A stretch of 64,000 nucleotides of DNA from CAZQBY01 sp964592405 [NCBI: uncultured archaeon]. GTDB taxonomy: Archaea; Altiarchaeota; Altiarchaeia; JAFGQM01. Below the pieces are notes generated by a model. The model ran no database searches, was not told where the DNA came from, and was given only the letters and a program-made list of their open reading frames with translations. Positions 26,337-34,740 of the stretch are shown here, in pieces (the stretch's first letter is position 1; each line of letters starts with the position of its first letter). Location: positions 18,459 through 82,458 of the forward strand of contig CAZQBY010000001.1 in the NCBI GenBank assembly GCA_964592405.1, read 5' to 3'. Position numbers and translations under genes: made by a program.

Positions 26337-27277
26337 TTTAGGTCTGTGTAATCCAGATTGCTCCCTTTTGCCTTTTTGATTCCAATCAGGTCTACAAGCT
26401 CTTCAAAGCCTCCGCCTGCCAGCCCGTCAGCGATGATCGCTGCCCCATAGGCGGCATTGCTGCATTTGCAGGTCTTTAGCCTCTGCACATTTTTGAAACG
26501 CGCTCTTAGAAAATTGAAGACAATATCCGATCTGCTGCCGGAGACAAGGACCTCCCGCGGTTTGTACTGTGCGCGCAGGCTCTCTATGTCTTTGAGCGCC
26601 CCCTGCTGCACCTTTTCAGCTGATAGATTACTCTTCATCAGCTCCTCCTTGCTGACTATGCCCTTCAGATAGAGTAGCTCACCATCCTCACCACGCCAAG
26701 TTGAGGACGCCATTGTCCCTCCAATGCCGTCGACTATCTGGCCACCTTCAACAGCCAGAAAGGCGTCGAAACCCGAGCCGATCTCTGCTAGGATAAAACC
26801 CGTCTGAGTGTAGTGTAACTTCAGACGGTGCGCCTGCTCAACAATCCCGGCAACTGCCGCACAGAGCTTGTCCGGTGTACCCATGTCTATCTTACCATAT
26901 TTCCTTTCCTCCGGAACCGTGGGCAGCAGCTTGACGCCCGGAATTACATAAGCGTTGACTTGTTGTTCCCTCAATAGGTGCAGCACTTTCTCCAGACCCA
27001 TTACCGATCTACCCTCCCTATCACCATCCCGCTTGAGAAGCATCTCAAAGAAGTCGTTGGGTGTCAGATCCGAGACCTTCTTCAGCGGTACCCCATATCC
27101 GGACGGCGCTGTTATAAGGCGCGCGCACATCACTAGTTTTAGGATCTCTCCTGGATTATCCCGCACATCTTCAGTGCGCATAGTAGTTTCTCTAACCACT
27201 CTCCCATCATCCAGAAAGACAAATCCCCATCTGCTGCTCCCCGGGTCAATACCGAGAACCCACTCTTTGTCTTGCAT
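26333..27277 (-). CDS. DUF1464 family ASKHA-fold protein
   Basis: 314 residues from the ATG at 27277 (MQDKEWVLGIDPGSSRWG). An earlier ATG at 27313 leaves only 5 nt to the divergent gene and no room for a promoter. The N-terminal GIDPGSSRWGFVFLDDG and later AEIGSGFDAFLAVEGGQIVD and VLVSGSRSDIVFNFL match a sugar-kinase/Hsp70 (ASKHA) nucleotide-binding fold. DUF1464 is an archaeal family of unknown role. First gene of the operon leading to valS. Confidence 0.84.
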   Translation of the reverse strand: MQDKEWVLGIDPGSSRWGFVFLDDGRVVRETTMRTEDVRDNPGEILKLVMCARLITAPSGYGVPLKKVSDLTPNDFFEMLLKRDGDREGRSVMGLEKVLHLLREQQVNAYVIPGVKLLPTVPEERKYGKIDMGTPDKLCAAVAGIVEQAHRLKLHYTQTGFILAEIGSGFDAFLAVEGGQIVDGIGGTMASSTWRGEDGELLYLKGIVSKEELMKSNLSAEKVQQGALKDIESLRAQYKPREVLVSGSRSDIVFNFLRARFKNVQRLKTCKCSNAAYGAAIIADGLAGGGFEELVDLIGIKKAKGSNLDYTDLK

Positions 27278-27318
27278 TTTTAATATTTTTTCGTTATATT
27301 TAGCACCCCACACCTAAA

Positions 27319-28245
27319 ATGACAGCAAAGCCTCTCAAGCCCAAAGAACAGCGAAAACAGCGGCCACAGTCTCTGCGCTCAATCCTTGCCGAGAGGAGGG
27401 CCAGAAAGATGGCCAAGAGACTGAAGGAGGGTGGTTCTCCTGCTGCCGTTGCAAGGCATCTGCTCCACAGGACTGTTCTGGCACCAGTACCACTTAGGTG
27501 GGGTTCCAGGCTGGCCCATCTGGCCGGCGGCTGGATGCTCTTGGGCATGCCGGGACTGGTTAGGGATCCCAAGATGCAGCAGCATATCTCCTATTATGCA
27601 CCCTGGATGTTTGCGGTAGGGTCCACTATAGGCAGAATGGCTGCCAGCTCCGAACACAGGAGCTCTGCCATAGGAGGTACAGTCAATCTCAGGGAGTTTG
27701 TTCTGAATGCAGATGCTGCCAGGAGGGCAGAATACCATCTTGTAAGAAAGTTTGCAGAATATCCCAAGGCAGTTCTGCGACATTTTGGCAATGACCCCAT
27801 CCGTCTTGCACAATTCTACGCCTTTATCCACAGCATGCGGAGGGTTCCTCCAACGAGCATGTCGGGCAGGGAGATGTATCGCATAGGGAACAATGAGCCC
27901 CCCGGAATATTCAAGGAGATGGTTGTCCATGCCCTCATGTATCGTCTTAAGCAACTGCCACAAGCTCCAAAAAGAAATAAAAAGATAATGAGCAGTGTTT
28001 TGAATCAGCACAAAATTAAACTAAAACCTATGACAAGGCAGCAGGTTGAAGAGAGGAAACTTCCTGACAAATATCCGCAGCATCTGGCTGCCCTAGTCCC
28101 AACCGTTGTTGAGAGGGCCAGACCGGATACAGTCGACGAGGCAATTTCCCTTGCACTTTTCGAAGCAGCTGTAGCCCGTGCAAAGATTGATGAACACAGG
28201 CTAGTGGGCCGGATAAAAATCCCAAAAGTGGTTGAGGATCACTAA
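27319..28245 (+). CDS. Unknown basic protein
   Basis: 308 residues, strongly basic at the N-terminus (KPLKPKEQRKQRPQSLRSIL; AERRARKMAKRLKEGG). A semi-hydrophobic middle (WGSRLAHLAGGWMLLGMPGL; YYAPWMFAVGSTIGRMA) is followed by a helical region (EYHLVRKFAEYPKAVLRHFG; IRLAQFYAFIHSMRRV). It could be a nucleic-acid-binding or membrane-associated protein. No family recognised. It is divergent from DUF1464, and its stop overlaps the DUF98 gene end by four bases. Confidence 0.75.
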   Translation: MTAKPLKPKEQRKQRPQSLRSILAERRARKMAKRLKEGGSPAAVARHLLHRTVLAPVPLRWGSRLAHLAGGWMLLGMPGLVRDPKMQQHISYYAPWMFAVGSTIGRMAASSEHRSSAIGGTVNLREFVLNADAARRAEYHLVRKFAEYPKAVLRHFGNDPIRLAQFYAFIHSMRRVPPTSMSGREMYRIGNNEPPGIFKEMVVHALMYRLKQLPQAPKRNKKIMSSVLNQHKIKLKPMTRQQVEERKLPDKYPQHLAALVPTVVERARPDTVDEAISLALFEAAVARAKIDEHRLVGRIKIPKVVEDH

Positions 28246-28724
28246 TCAATACCTGTAAACACCTCTTCAATTCTCATTAGCACCTCTCCCCTTCTGATTA
28301 TGTTATAGACGCGTTTTACCCTACCATCCTCTATCCGGGCGTCCTCCAGCTCCCTGCGGGCCTCTATTTTATGCTTGATTAACAGCTTTCCGATAGGAAC
28401 GTCCGCCCTCATCAGATCATCCTCAAATTCGGGTTCAAGGCGCTTCAATGGTATCCATGACTTTGCCTTCATCAGGACATTCCCCCCTCGGTCCAATATC
28501 TCAACTTCACGAAAGCTAACTTTGTCCGATCTGTTCACTTCCAGAGCCTGTGCCATATCGCCGGCCTTTTTGACCTCCTGTCTGAGTGTCCTGATGTCCA
28601 CAGGCCCATCAGTGATTATTTCAAGAATCTGTGTAACAGAGCCGTTGGTTACTGCCAGTATTTTTTCTATCAGACTGAGCTTTCTTCTCTCCCCGAGCTT
28701 CCTGATTATCTCAAGAGATTTCAT
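28242..28724 (-). CDS. DUF98 / chorismate lyase-like protein (4-hydroxybenzoate for methanopterin)
   Basis: 160 residues, same length as the archaeal DUF98 family. Signatures are SLIEKILAVTNGSVTQILEI, LMKAKSWIPLKRLEPEFEDD, PIGKLLIKHKIEARREL and VYNIIRRGEVLMRIEEVF, the UbiC-like fold. In methanogens this family is a chorismate-pyruvate lyase that makes 4-hydroxybenzoate, the arene of methanopterin. Its place as last gene of the operon with beta-RFAP synthase, which uses 4-hydroxybenzoate, supports this. Confidence 0.82.
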   Translation of the reverse strand: MKSLEIIRKLGERRKLSLIEKILAVTNGSVTQILEIITDGPVDIRTLRQEVKKAGDMAQALEVNRSDKVSFREVEILDRGGNVLMKAKSWIPLKRLEPEFEDDLMRADVPIGKLLIKHKIEARRELEDARIEDGRVKRVYNIIRRGEVLMRIEEVFTGID

Positions 28725-29677
28725 AACAATGCGATGGTCAGGAGCATCAACAAGTCATAAAGTACATGGGTTATTATACATGCTGTAGTGTTAAGTTTGA
28801 CCCTTTCATAGCCAAATACCACACTCATAGTGAAAAGGGTTGCCATCTGCACAGGATTTGGATATTGTGTATGGGCAGCTGTGAATACCAGTGAAGTGAT
28901 GATTATTCCCAACCTCGGCTGCATAGCTCCCCTGAACAATATCTCCTCACTTATGCCGGCACCAAAGGCGAAGAGCAAGGCACTGAGGATTGTGACGCCG
29001 CCGATTATCTTCAATGTTGGGTCATCCTTGGTTTCCAATACCCCGGATTCGTATTGCAATATCATGGATATCAAACCCACAGTTATTATTATGGCAAACA
29101 GAATCCCCAGGAAACCTAGGCTCATGCCGATATCTCTGGGGCTTGGTTTCACAATACCGAGCCTTTTGAGCACGTCCTTCCATTTACGTCTGACCATCCA
29201 GCCTACACCAAAGAATGCTGATATCACAAAGAGACAATCCTGCAGGAGGACTGTTGCCATAACACTTCCGGAACCCTGCCCCAGTGCCGAAATGTCAAGA
29301 TTTGCGGCCGTTGCCAGTGAGACGCCGGTCAGCAGTATGGCAAAGACCATTGCTGTTATGTGCAACCAGTTATCTCCACTTATATCCAAAATTGCAGCCA
29401 GTCCATATCTAACCGGTTTTAGGAACAGCATTGAGGCGAACAAACCTGTCAGAAAGACAGCAACTCCGTAGCCATGAGTGGCCCCAGCATCCATGAGACC
29501 TTCCATAGCACTGGTTCCACTCATCGCAATTATCAACAGTCCATTTGCTATCACTGTCAGAATCAGCATTCCCAGAAGGACCTGTGTGATGATCCTAAAC
29601 TCCTTTTTCTTCTCGGTATAGTTTGCCAGTATCAGCAGAAACAGACCCGGCAGGAGGAGCAGTATCTCTATAGCCAT
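28721..29677 (-). CDS. CPBP-family intramembrane protease-like protein
   Basis: 318 residues, eight or nine membrane helices. CPBP (Abi, Rce1-like) motifs are SEEILFRGAMQPRL (EExxxR), FTAAHTQY and IITHVLYDLLMLL. It may act as a glutamic-type intramembrane protease or prenyl-protein protease. Its place between two methanopterin-synthesis genes, with 4-nt and 10-nt overlaps, is unexplained. Confidence 0.88.
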   Translation of the reverse strand: MAIEILLLLPGLFLLILANYTEKKKEFRIITQVLLGMLILTVIANGLLIIAMSGTSAMEGLMDAGATHGYGVAVFLTGLFASMLFLKPVRYGLAAILDISGDNWLHITAMVFAILLTGVSLATAANLDISALGQGSGSVMATVLLQDCLFVISAFFGVGWMVRRKWKDVLKRLGIVKPSPRDIGMSLGFLGILFAIIITVGLISMILQYESGVLETKDDPTLKIIGGVTILSALLFAFGAGISEEILFRGAMQPRLGIIITSLVFTAAHTQYPNPVQMATLFTMSVVFGYERVKLNTTACIITHVLYDLLMLLTIALL

Positions 29678-30588
29678 TTCGCACCTTGGTTATTGGCTTT
29701 TGTTGCAATTGTGTTAAAATCAAACTCTCCTTTTACATCCTCACCCAGCGATCGGGCCTCCGACTTGCTCCCACACAACCCAAAGCACACAGGTCCAAAA
29801 GAGGACATCCCTCCACCGGCAGAGTTTTTCTGGAAGAATTGCAGGAGCTTCCGGACATTACCATCATGCAACCCCACCTCAACCTTCTTGAAACCTGTCT
29901 TCTGCAACAGGTTTATCCCCTGCCCAAAGCTCTTGAGATTTCTTTCAACAAGGGCGGGCAGTATCTTCATAAGCACTATCCTGGAAACCTCTGCGACTTC
30001 AGTGCCCTGAATCGGGCAGTGATTTCTGAATATATCCCTCTCTCTTTTTCCGTGTGCACCCTTCCTCTCCGGCCATGCGCATACAATCCACCAAGGAAAG
30101 TCATATCTTGCCAGGACGGGTGGTGGGGGAGCACTTGAAAATCTTGAGGGTTTAAAACCCTTTTCTGCTGCATGGCCCCCATCTAGAATGAAGCCACCGC
30201 TCTCAAATGCTGCCACACCTATGCCAGATGTGCCTCCACGCCCGACCATATATGCCATCTTTCGCACGGGTTTCTTGATGCCATAAACCCTGCATACTCC
30301 TGCAACTATCGCAAGATAGAACTGTGTCTTGGAACCGAATCCCACATGGTTTGGTATGCTCCTCCTGACTCGCACTTTGATTCCATCAACATTCAACTCT
30401 GTGCAGATTTTTTCAGCAATCCTCTTTGCATCCCCTACCAAGCCTTCTATGTGTGTGCTCTTCTCGAAATCAATTTCAAAACAGGGCTCCTCCAAAGCTA
30501 TGCCTATGCCCCCATCTACCCTGCCTAGGCTGCCCTCCAGATCAATCAGCGACAGATGGAGTCTTGAAGGGGTTTTCAGCGTTTCCAT
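29668..30588 (-). CDS. mptG: Beta-ribofuranosylaminobenzene 5'-phosphate synthase
   Basis: 306 residues. GHMP-superfamily fold with SRLHLSLIDLEGSLGRVDGG at the N-terminus, SIPNHVGFGSKTQFYLAIVA, MVGRGGTSGIGVAAFESGG and DFPWWIVCAWPERKGAHGKR, all typical of beta-RFAP synthase. It joins PRPP and a 4-hydroxybenzoate-derived acceptor with loss of CO2 and PPi, the first committed step of tetrahydromethanopterin. Overlaps its neighbours by about 10 nt on both sides. Confidence 0.92.
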   Translation of the reverse strand: METLKTPSRLHLSLIDLEGSLGRVDGGIGIALEEPCFEIDFEKSTHIEGLVGDAKRIAEKICTELNVDGIKVRVRRSIPNHVGFGSKTQFYLAIVAGVCRVYGIKKPVRKMAYMVGRGGTSGIGVAAFESGGFILDGGHAAEKGFKPSRFSSAPPPPVLARYDFPWWIVCAWPERKGAHGKRERDIFRNHCPIQGTEVAEVSRIVLMKILPALVERNLKSFGQGINLLQKTGFKKVEVGLHDGNVRKLLQFFQKNSAGGGMSSFGPVCFGLCGSKSEARSLGEDVKGEFDFNTIATKANNQGAKWL

Positions 30589-31070
30589 CTCACATCAGTG
30601 AGCCGGTCATAAATGGAACCCGGTGCCACTTTCTTGATTGTCCTTTTGAAATGCAGATATCTCTTTCTCGCCTCATCGCTCTTCTTCCGCCTGGATCTGT
30701 CCACCAGATATTCAAGAAACAAACCGGGAGCCCGGTTTAGTGGATTACCCTTCCTCACTACATCCAGAGATAGCACCTTGCATACGAACCTCGACGGGTT
30801 TCCAGAGATACTGGCTATCACCTTGAAATCTGCCTTGGCAAAGTAGTCTATTTCCTTTGTCTCTACAAAGTATCTTGGATCATCTACAAAATAGACGGTA
30901 CCAACTCCATTATTTCCGAGGTTGTTATAGGTACTGCTATCCTTGTAAACGTCAACCATGAAGCTCTTGAAATCTTTTGTCCAGATGCCCATAGGTGCGC
31001 GGTGAATTCCACCGGTTTCCATCAGCACCTCATATATCCATTTCTCCCTGAGCCCGATTTTTCTTAACAT
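30576..31070 (-). CDS. DUF447 family flavin-reductase-like protein
   Basis: 164 residues. The start of the split-barrel is visible as IYEVLMETGGIHRAPMGIWT, followed by YKDSSTYNNLGNNGVGTVYF, VDDPRYFV and NRAPGLFLEYLVDRSRR. DUF447 proteins bind FMN and recur in archaeal genomes with methanopterin genes; their reaction is not established. The start used here overlaps the upstream gene by 41 nt; a later ATG at 31022 would cut the first beta-strand, so I keep the longer form. Confidence 0.85.
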   Translation of the reverse strand: MLRKIGLREKWIYEVLMETGGIHRAPMGIWTKDFKSFMVDVYKDSSTYNNLGNNGVGTVYFVDDPRYFVETKEIDYFAKADFKVIASISGNPSRFVCKVLSLDVVRKGNPLNRAPGLFLEYLVDRSRRKKSDEARKRYLHFKRTIKKVAPGSIYDRLTDVRWKR

Positions 31071-32370
31071 AGTTAATCACCATTTTAGCCTTATTGCGCG
31101 CCATCTGGGCAGCCAGTTCTGCTCCCCTGCGCAGGTTTGCATCATGACTAGGTGTGGATTCTCCAATCACCTTTTTGATTGGCGTATATGCGGATTCCCT
31201 GAATCTTGGACTGAATTTTCTCCCGTCCAGCAGTACCTCGCTACCCTTTGTGACGCGTCCGATCTCAGCTGCCTTTATATTTCCATTCTTGAATGCCCTG
31301 AGTATCTGATCCTTGTTCTCTTGGGGGCAGAAGACCACCAGCGAGTCAAGTGAAACCCCCAGATAATCTATCTCCAGCCTGTCCAGAAGTTCCAGCACAT
31401 GCTCATTAATCACACTCCGGATGCCCTTCTCTTCAAGCAATATGCCGACACCAGCAGTTCTGCAGACTTCATTTGTGTCACCCCTGAGTCCGCCGTTGGT
31501 AACATCAAGCATAGCATGCACACAGCTTAATAAATCATTTTTGTGAAGTATATTAACTGCAGTAATGAAATCTATGTTCAGCGTTTCTCTGACATAGTCG
31601 TGGTTACCTGAGTATATTGCTGTGGTCGCTATGGTCCCTCCTCCGGAACCCTGCGTCATCAGGATGGCGTCCCCCTCTCTGACGTCTATGCGTTTTAACA
31701 ACCTGTCGGCAATACCTATACAGGCAACACCGGAGACCATCCTGTCACCTATGACCATATCCCCGCCTATGCGCAGGGTGGAACCTGCTATCAACGGCAC
31801 ATTACTCAATTCCGAAACTGCAGAAATACCTGCAACAAAGTCAAACAGCTTTCCAACATCACCATCATCTGCCAGATGCAGATCATCTATGAGCGCCACT
31901 GGTTTGGCCCCCTTGACCACCACATCCCTTATTGCTGCCCGCGCAACATGGAATCCTGCAATGAAGGGAAAATCTGAGAGACGTGAATGTGTCCCATCAA
32001 TAGATGCGACGATAATCTTGTCTCCCCCATTTACCGCCCCAGCATCATCCTGCTGGTTTGGCGGTATTAATGAGTCTCCACATGCCAGCTCAGCAATCAG
32101 CCTGTGGACAAAAAAATCGCCCTCTCCCCTGCAGCCGACACCCAAATCATGCATGGTGGCGCCTGCAGTGGATGGCTTTAGAATAACTCTCAGCAACGGG
32201 TCTTTGGCATGCCTGCGCGATAACATGACTTCGTCGAGGATAGCCCTGCCCATAGCCCCGGCATCCACTCCCTTCTTCCACGTAAGTATCTCCTCCTTCA
32301 ACCTTTGTAATATCTCCTCCTGCCGAAGATTCCTCTCGAGAAGACGATTTACAAGCCCTTCCAGATCCAC
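31030..32370 (-). CDS. AIR synthase (PurM/SelD/HypE)-superfamily protein, methanogenesis-marker-2 type
   Basis: 446 residues. An N-terminal helical segment of about 75 residues precedes the ATP-grasp-like PurM fold: DLGVGCRGEGDFFVHRL, DDAGAV, ASIDGTHSRLSDFPF, GGDMVIGDRMVSGVACIG, LMTQGSGGGTIATTA and MLDVTNGGLRGDTNEVC. It uses ATP to phosphorylate an unknown substrate. Homologues are regular companions of methanopterin or F420 genes. It is first gene of the overlapping five-gene operon ending at 28242. Confidence 0.85.
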   Translation of the reverse strand: MDLEGLVNRLLERNLRQEEILQRLKEEILTWKKGVDAGAMGRAILDEVMLSRRHAKDPLLRVILKPSTAGATMHDLGVGCRGEGDFFVHRLIAELACGDSLIPPNQQDDAGAVNGGDKIIVASIDGTHSRLSDFPFIAGFHVARAAIRDVVVKGAKPVALIDDLHLADDGDVGKLFDFVAGISAVSELSNVPLIAGSTLRIGGDMVIGDRMVSGVACIGIADRLLKRIDVREGDAILMTQGSGGGTIATTAIYSGNHDYVRETLNIDFITAVNILHKNDLLSCVHAMLDVTNGGLRGDTNEVCRTAGVGILLEEKGIRSVINEHVLELLDRLEIDYLGVSLDSLVVFCPQENKDQILRAFKNGNIKAAEIGRVTKGSEVLLDGRKFSPRFRESAYTPIKKVIGESTPSHDANLRRGAELAAQMARNKAKMVINYVKKNRAQGEMDI

Positions 32371-32400
32371 GGTTTATTTACCGTTATCATAAAATAAAAG

Positions 32401-33069
32401 GTGGATCTGGACAACTGGATGAAGGAATACAGGCTAATCTGTAGGGATCTTGATATCCTGCCGAAAGACGACTATAGGGCCAGGGATTTTGCTGCCCGCA
32501 TTATTGGCTCCAAAGAGCAGCCTCTGGGCAGACTGGAGGGACTTATTAAGGGCAGGAGCGTCATAATCTTCGGGGCCGGCCCATCCTTGGAAAGTAGTTT
32601 TGGGGAGATAGAGAAAGAGACCAGAACCCTCATAGCTGCAGATGGGGCAGTATCATGTCTGTTGGAGAACGGAACTTATCCGGACATTGTGGTTACAGAT
32701 TTGGATGGTCCGGCTGTTGACCTCCTCCTTGCCGACAGGCTTGGGGCTATCATGGTGGTTCATGCCCATGGCGACAATATACCGCAACTGGGAAGTCTTT
32801 TGCCCGCATTCAGAAATCTGGTAGTTACGACGCAGGTCGAGCCACTGCCAAATGTCCACAACTTCTTTGGATTTACGGACGGAGACAGGGCCGTTTTCCT
32901 AGCCAAGCGCTTCGGTGCATGTAACATAGAGCTCGTGGGTTTCGACTTCGGTGACACTGTGGGTCAATACTCCGACCCCCGGGATCCAACAGTCCACAAG
33001 GCATCTGAGAGGAAGAGAAAGAAACTGCGGATTGCTGAAAGATTGGTGAAGAAGATAATGGCGGATTAA
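32401..33069 (+). CDS. mptE: 6-hydroxymethyl-7,8-dihydropterin pyrophosphokinase (DUF115)
   Basis: 222 residues from a GTG; an ATG six codons in (32419) is a possible alternative. DUF115 features are SVIIFGAGPSLESSFGEIE, LIAADGAVSCLLENGTYPDI, VVTDLDGP, VVHAHGDN, TTQVEPLPNVHNFFGFTDGD and ELVGFDFGD. It adds pyrophosphate to hydroxymethyl-dihydropterin in tetrahydromethanopterin synthesis. It is divergent from the AIR-synthase/mptG operon with only 30 nt between starts, so the two are probably regulated together. Confidence 0.93.
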   Translation: MDLDNWMKEYRLICRDLDILPKDDYRARDFAARIIGSKEQPLGRLEGLIKGRSVIIFGAGPSLESSFGEIEKETRTLIAADGAVSCLLENGTYPDIVVTDLDGPAVDLLLADRLGAIMVVHAHGDNIPQLGSLLPAFRNLVVTTQVEPLPNVHNFFGFTDGDRAVFLAKRFGACNIELVGFDFGDTVGQYSDPRDPTVHKASERKRKKLRIAERLVKKIMAD

Positions 33070-33074
33070 GACTT

Positions 33075-33512
33075 CTATTCGAGGAAATGAATCCGCTCTG
33101 GGGCTATTCCCCATTCCCTCTCTATCCTCGCTCTCAGCCCTTCTCTTTTCTCTTGGGGTACGCGAGAAACCTTTGCAACAGCGTCTCTTCCAACCTTCCC
33201 CCTCCTAGTAATCCTACCAGTCCCGGGCTCAAGTAGCCGCCCCACTACAAATATGTGTCCGCCCCCCTTGACCAATAAATGATTCTTCCTCTCGTGCCTG
33301 ATTGTTTCTGGAAGAAGCAAAGCCTTCTCTTCGATGGGTATCCTTCTGGTAACTATTCTATCACCTATCCTATACCTGACAACGTGGTAACCTCTCCGCT
33401 TCACCATCACAGTACTCCCTACGATCCTTCGCTCATGTTGGGATGGTGCCCTATGCTCTATCATCAGATATGCGGCGGGCACACTTGTGGGTCTTGCTCT
33501 TCTTCGTGCCAT
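33075..33512 (-). CDS. Basic protein of unknown function
   Basis: 145 residues, very Arg-rich, with an N-terminal MARRRARPTSVPA tail. The middle is beta-rich (IVGSTVMVKRRGYHVVRYRI; HLLVKGGGHIFVVGRLLEPG) and the end is a charged helix. The composition suggests RNA or ribosome binding, but I could not match it to a ribosomal family. It is convergent with mptE and 9 nt upstream of the first of three paralogous surface proteins. Confidence 0.7.
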   Translation of the reverse strand: MARRRARPTSVPAAYLMIEHRAPSQHERRIVGSTVMVKRRGYHVVRYRIGDRIVTRRIPIEEKALLLPETIRHERKNHLLVKGGGHIFVVGRLLEPGTGRITRRGKVGRDAVAKVSRVPQEKREGLRARIEREWGIAPERIHFLE

Positions 33513-33521
33513 TTTTGATAC

Positions 33522-34055
33522 CTACTCATACATGTATGATTTTAGGTCCCCCATGACATCTGGCATTCTCTTGGGGATGACTCCTGCCGGCAGAGTGAAC
33601 TCACTGTCCGGTATGTCAGCGGTTTCTCGGCATTCTATATTGAGTCCGGCCTGCGGATTGGCCAGATTCTCCACAAGGTTTTTGGGTGTGGGTATGCCGA
33701 TACCCATGACATCTTCTGAATATACATACCACTCGTCGAACATGGGGAGATATACATATCCTACCCTGCTGTTGGTTATATAGGTAAAGTCCAAGCTCTT
33801 CAGTCTGCCATCCATTCTGGCATTTGGAGACTTGACCTTCACCTTGGCTGTTATAGCGCCGCCTGGCGGCTCAACATCATTGAAGAGGTTAATGGCAGCC
33901 AGATTTATGGTGAGATCGCACTCCACAGACTCTCCAGAGGAGATCGCTTTGATTATCTCTGACTGCCCACTACCTAACAGGACATTTCCGCCCATTAGGA
34001 GCAAAGCAATAACAATAACTATCAGCAGCACCACGATTGCTGCCCTGCCAGACAT
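33522..34055 (-). CDS. Anchored surface protein, paralogue 1 of 3 (LolA/LppX-like?)
   Basis: 177 residues. An N-terminal membrane anchor (AAIVVLLIVIVIALLLMGG) is followed by a beta-rich exported domain: GESVECDLTINLAAINLF, SPNARMDGRLKSLDFTYI, VGYVYLPMFDEWYVYS, and near the end IECRETADIPDSEFTLPAGV. The pattern 'strand - test of the bound state - Tyr/Trp strand' is like the LolA/LppX half-barrel that binds lipid, but this is a fold guess. It shares a 36-bp identical stretch with paralogue 2 encoding the DIPDSEFTLPAG motif. Confidence 0.78.
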   Translation of the reverse strand: MSGRAAIVVLLIVIVIALLLMGGNVLLGSGQSEIIKAISSGESVECDLTINLAAINLFNDVEPPGGAITAKVKVKSPNARMDGRLKSLDFTYITNSRVGYVYLPMFDEWYVYSEDVMGIGIPTPKNLVENLANPQAGLNIECRETADIPDSEFTLPAGVIPKRMPDVMGDLKSYMYE

Positions 34056-34103
34056 TTTGCACCTGTTCTATAAAGGAAGCGATAATAAAAAGCAATCCCA
34101 CAT

Positions 34104-34661
34104 CTACTCAAGTATGCTTGGGTCAACCAGTCCGGCGATTTCATCAAAGCTCTTTATCACGACCCCTGCCGGCAGAGTGAACTCACTGTCCGGTATGTCA
34201 TCGGTGATCTGGCAGTCCAGTACAATTCCCTCACGGAGGCTGTTCATCCTTTTCCTGATCTCGTCAGGCCTTGCAAGCGCTTTCTCGCTCAGGTTGGCTG
34301 GCACTTTATACCAACTCTCTCCCAATACAGGGCTGTTTATATAAACAGCTGAGCCGTCCGATATCATTGTGAAAGGGAAGCCTCCCGAGCGGCCCTCTAC
34401 CCTGAACCTTGTCCCCTCTATGCTCACATTGGAGCTTGCTTTTATGCCCTGCACATCCGGATTATCAGAAAGCATACCAAGGTCAACTGTCAACACACAT
34501 GACACCGGCCTGCCTTCTGAGATCGCAGTCGCGATATCCCCCTCCGGGACAGTTATCTGGGTTGGTTCATTATTCCTTAACACAAAATCACTTAACAGAA
34601 AAAACAAAACAAGGGCTATTATAACTACCAGGATTATTGCAGTTATCGCCTTCCTGCCCAT
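34104..34661 (-). CDS. Anchored surface protein, paralogue 2 of 3
   Basis: 185 residues. The anchor is AITAIILVVIIALVLFFLLS, then SEGRPVSCVLTVDLGMLSDN, GTRFRVEGRSGGFPFTMISD, SAVYINSPVLGESWYKVP and LDCQITDDIPDSEFTLPAGV. Same layout as its neighbours: anchor, Ser/Pro linker, a VxCxLTxDLG strand, and the DIPDSEF motif about 25 residues from the end. The two remaining cysteines (VSC, LDC) are conserved in all three paralogues, suggesting a disulfide. Confidence 0.78.
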   Translation of the reverse strand: MGRKAITAIILVVIIALVLFFLLSDFVLRNNEPTQITVPEGDIATAISEGRPVSCVLTVDLGMLSDNPDVQGIKASSNVSIEGTRFRVEGRSGGFPFTMISDGSAVYINSPVLGESWYKVPANLSEKALARPDEIRKRMNSLREGIVLDCQITDDIPDSEFTLPAGVVIKSFDEIAGLVDPSILE

Positions 34662-34680
34662 CTTTTGTAAGAAGATAAAA

Positions 34681-34724
34681 AAGACAAAAAAGAAAAAAGA
34701 AAAATAAAGGCCCTTTGAGGGCCC
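34681..34724 (-). terminator. Hairpin plus U-rich tract downstream of paralogue 3
   Basis: On the minus strand GGCCC-5 nt-GGGCC (34709-34723) is followed by a long T-rich run (TTTATTTTTCTTTTTTC). This looks like an intrinsic-type terminator separating paralogue 3 from paralogue 2. Confidence 0.6.
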
Positions 34725-34740
34725 CCATCACATCATCTCA

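Noticed and set aside
31622-32392. Plus-strand open frame of 256 codons
   Set aside because: Exactly antisense to the PurM-like gene, whose family motifs are unambiguous.
33075-33512. Ribosomal protein S8e
   Set aside because: Size and basicity fit, but the characteristic S8e N-terminal motif is missing, so left as unknown.
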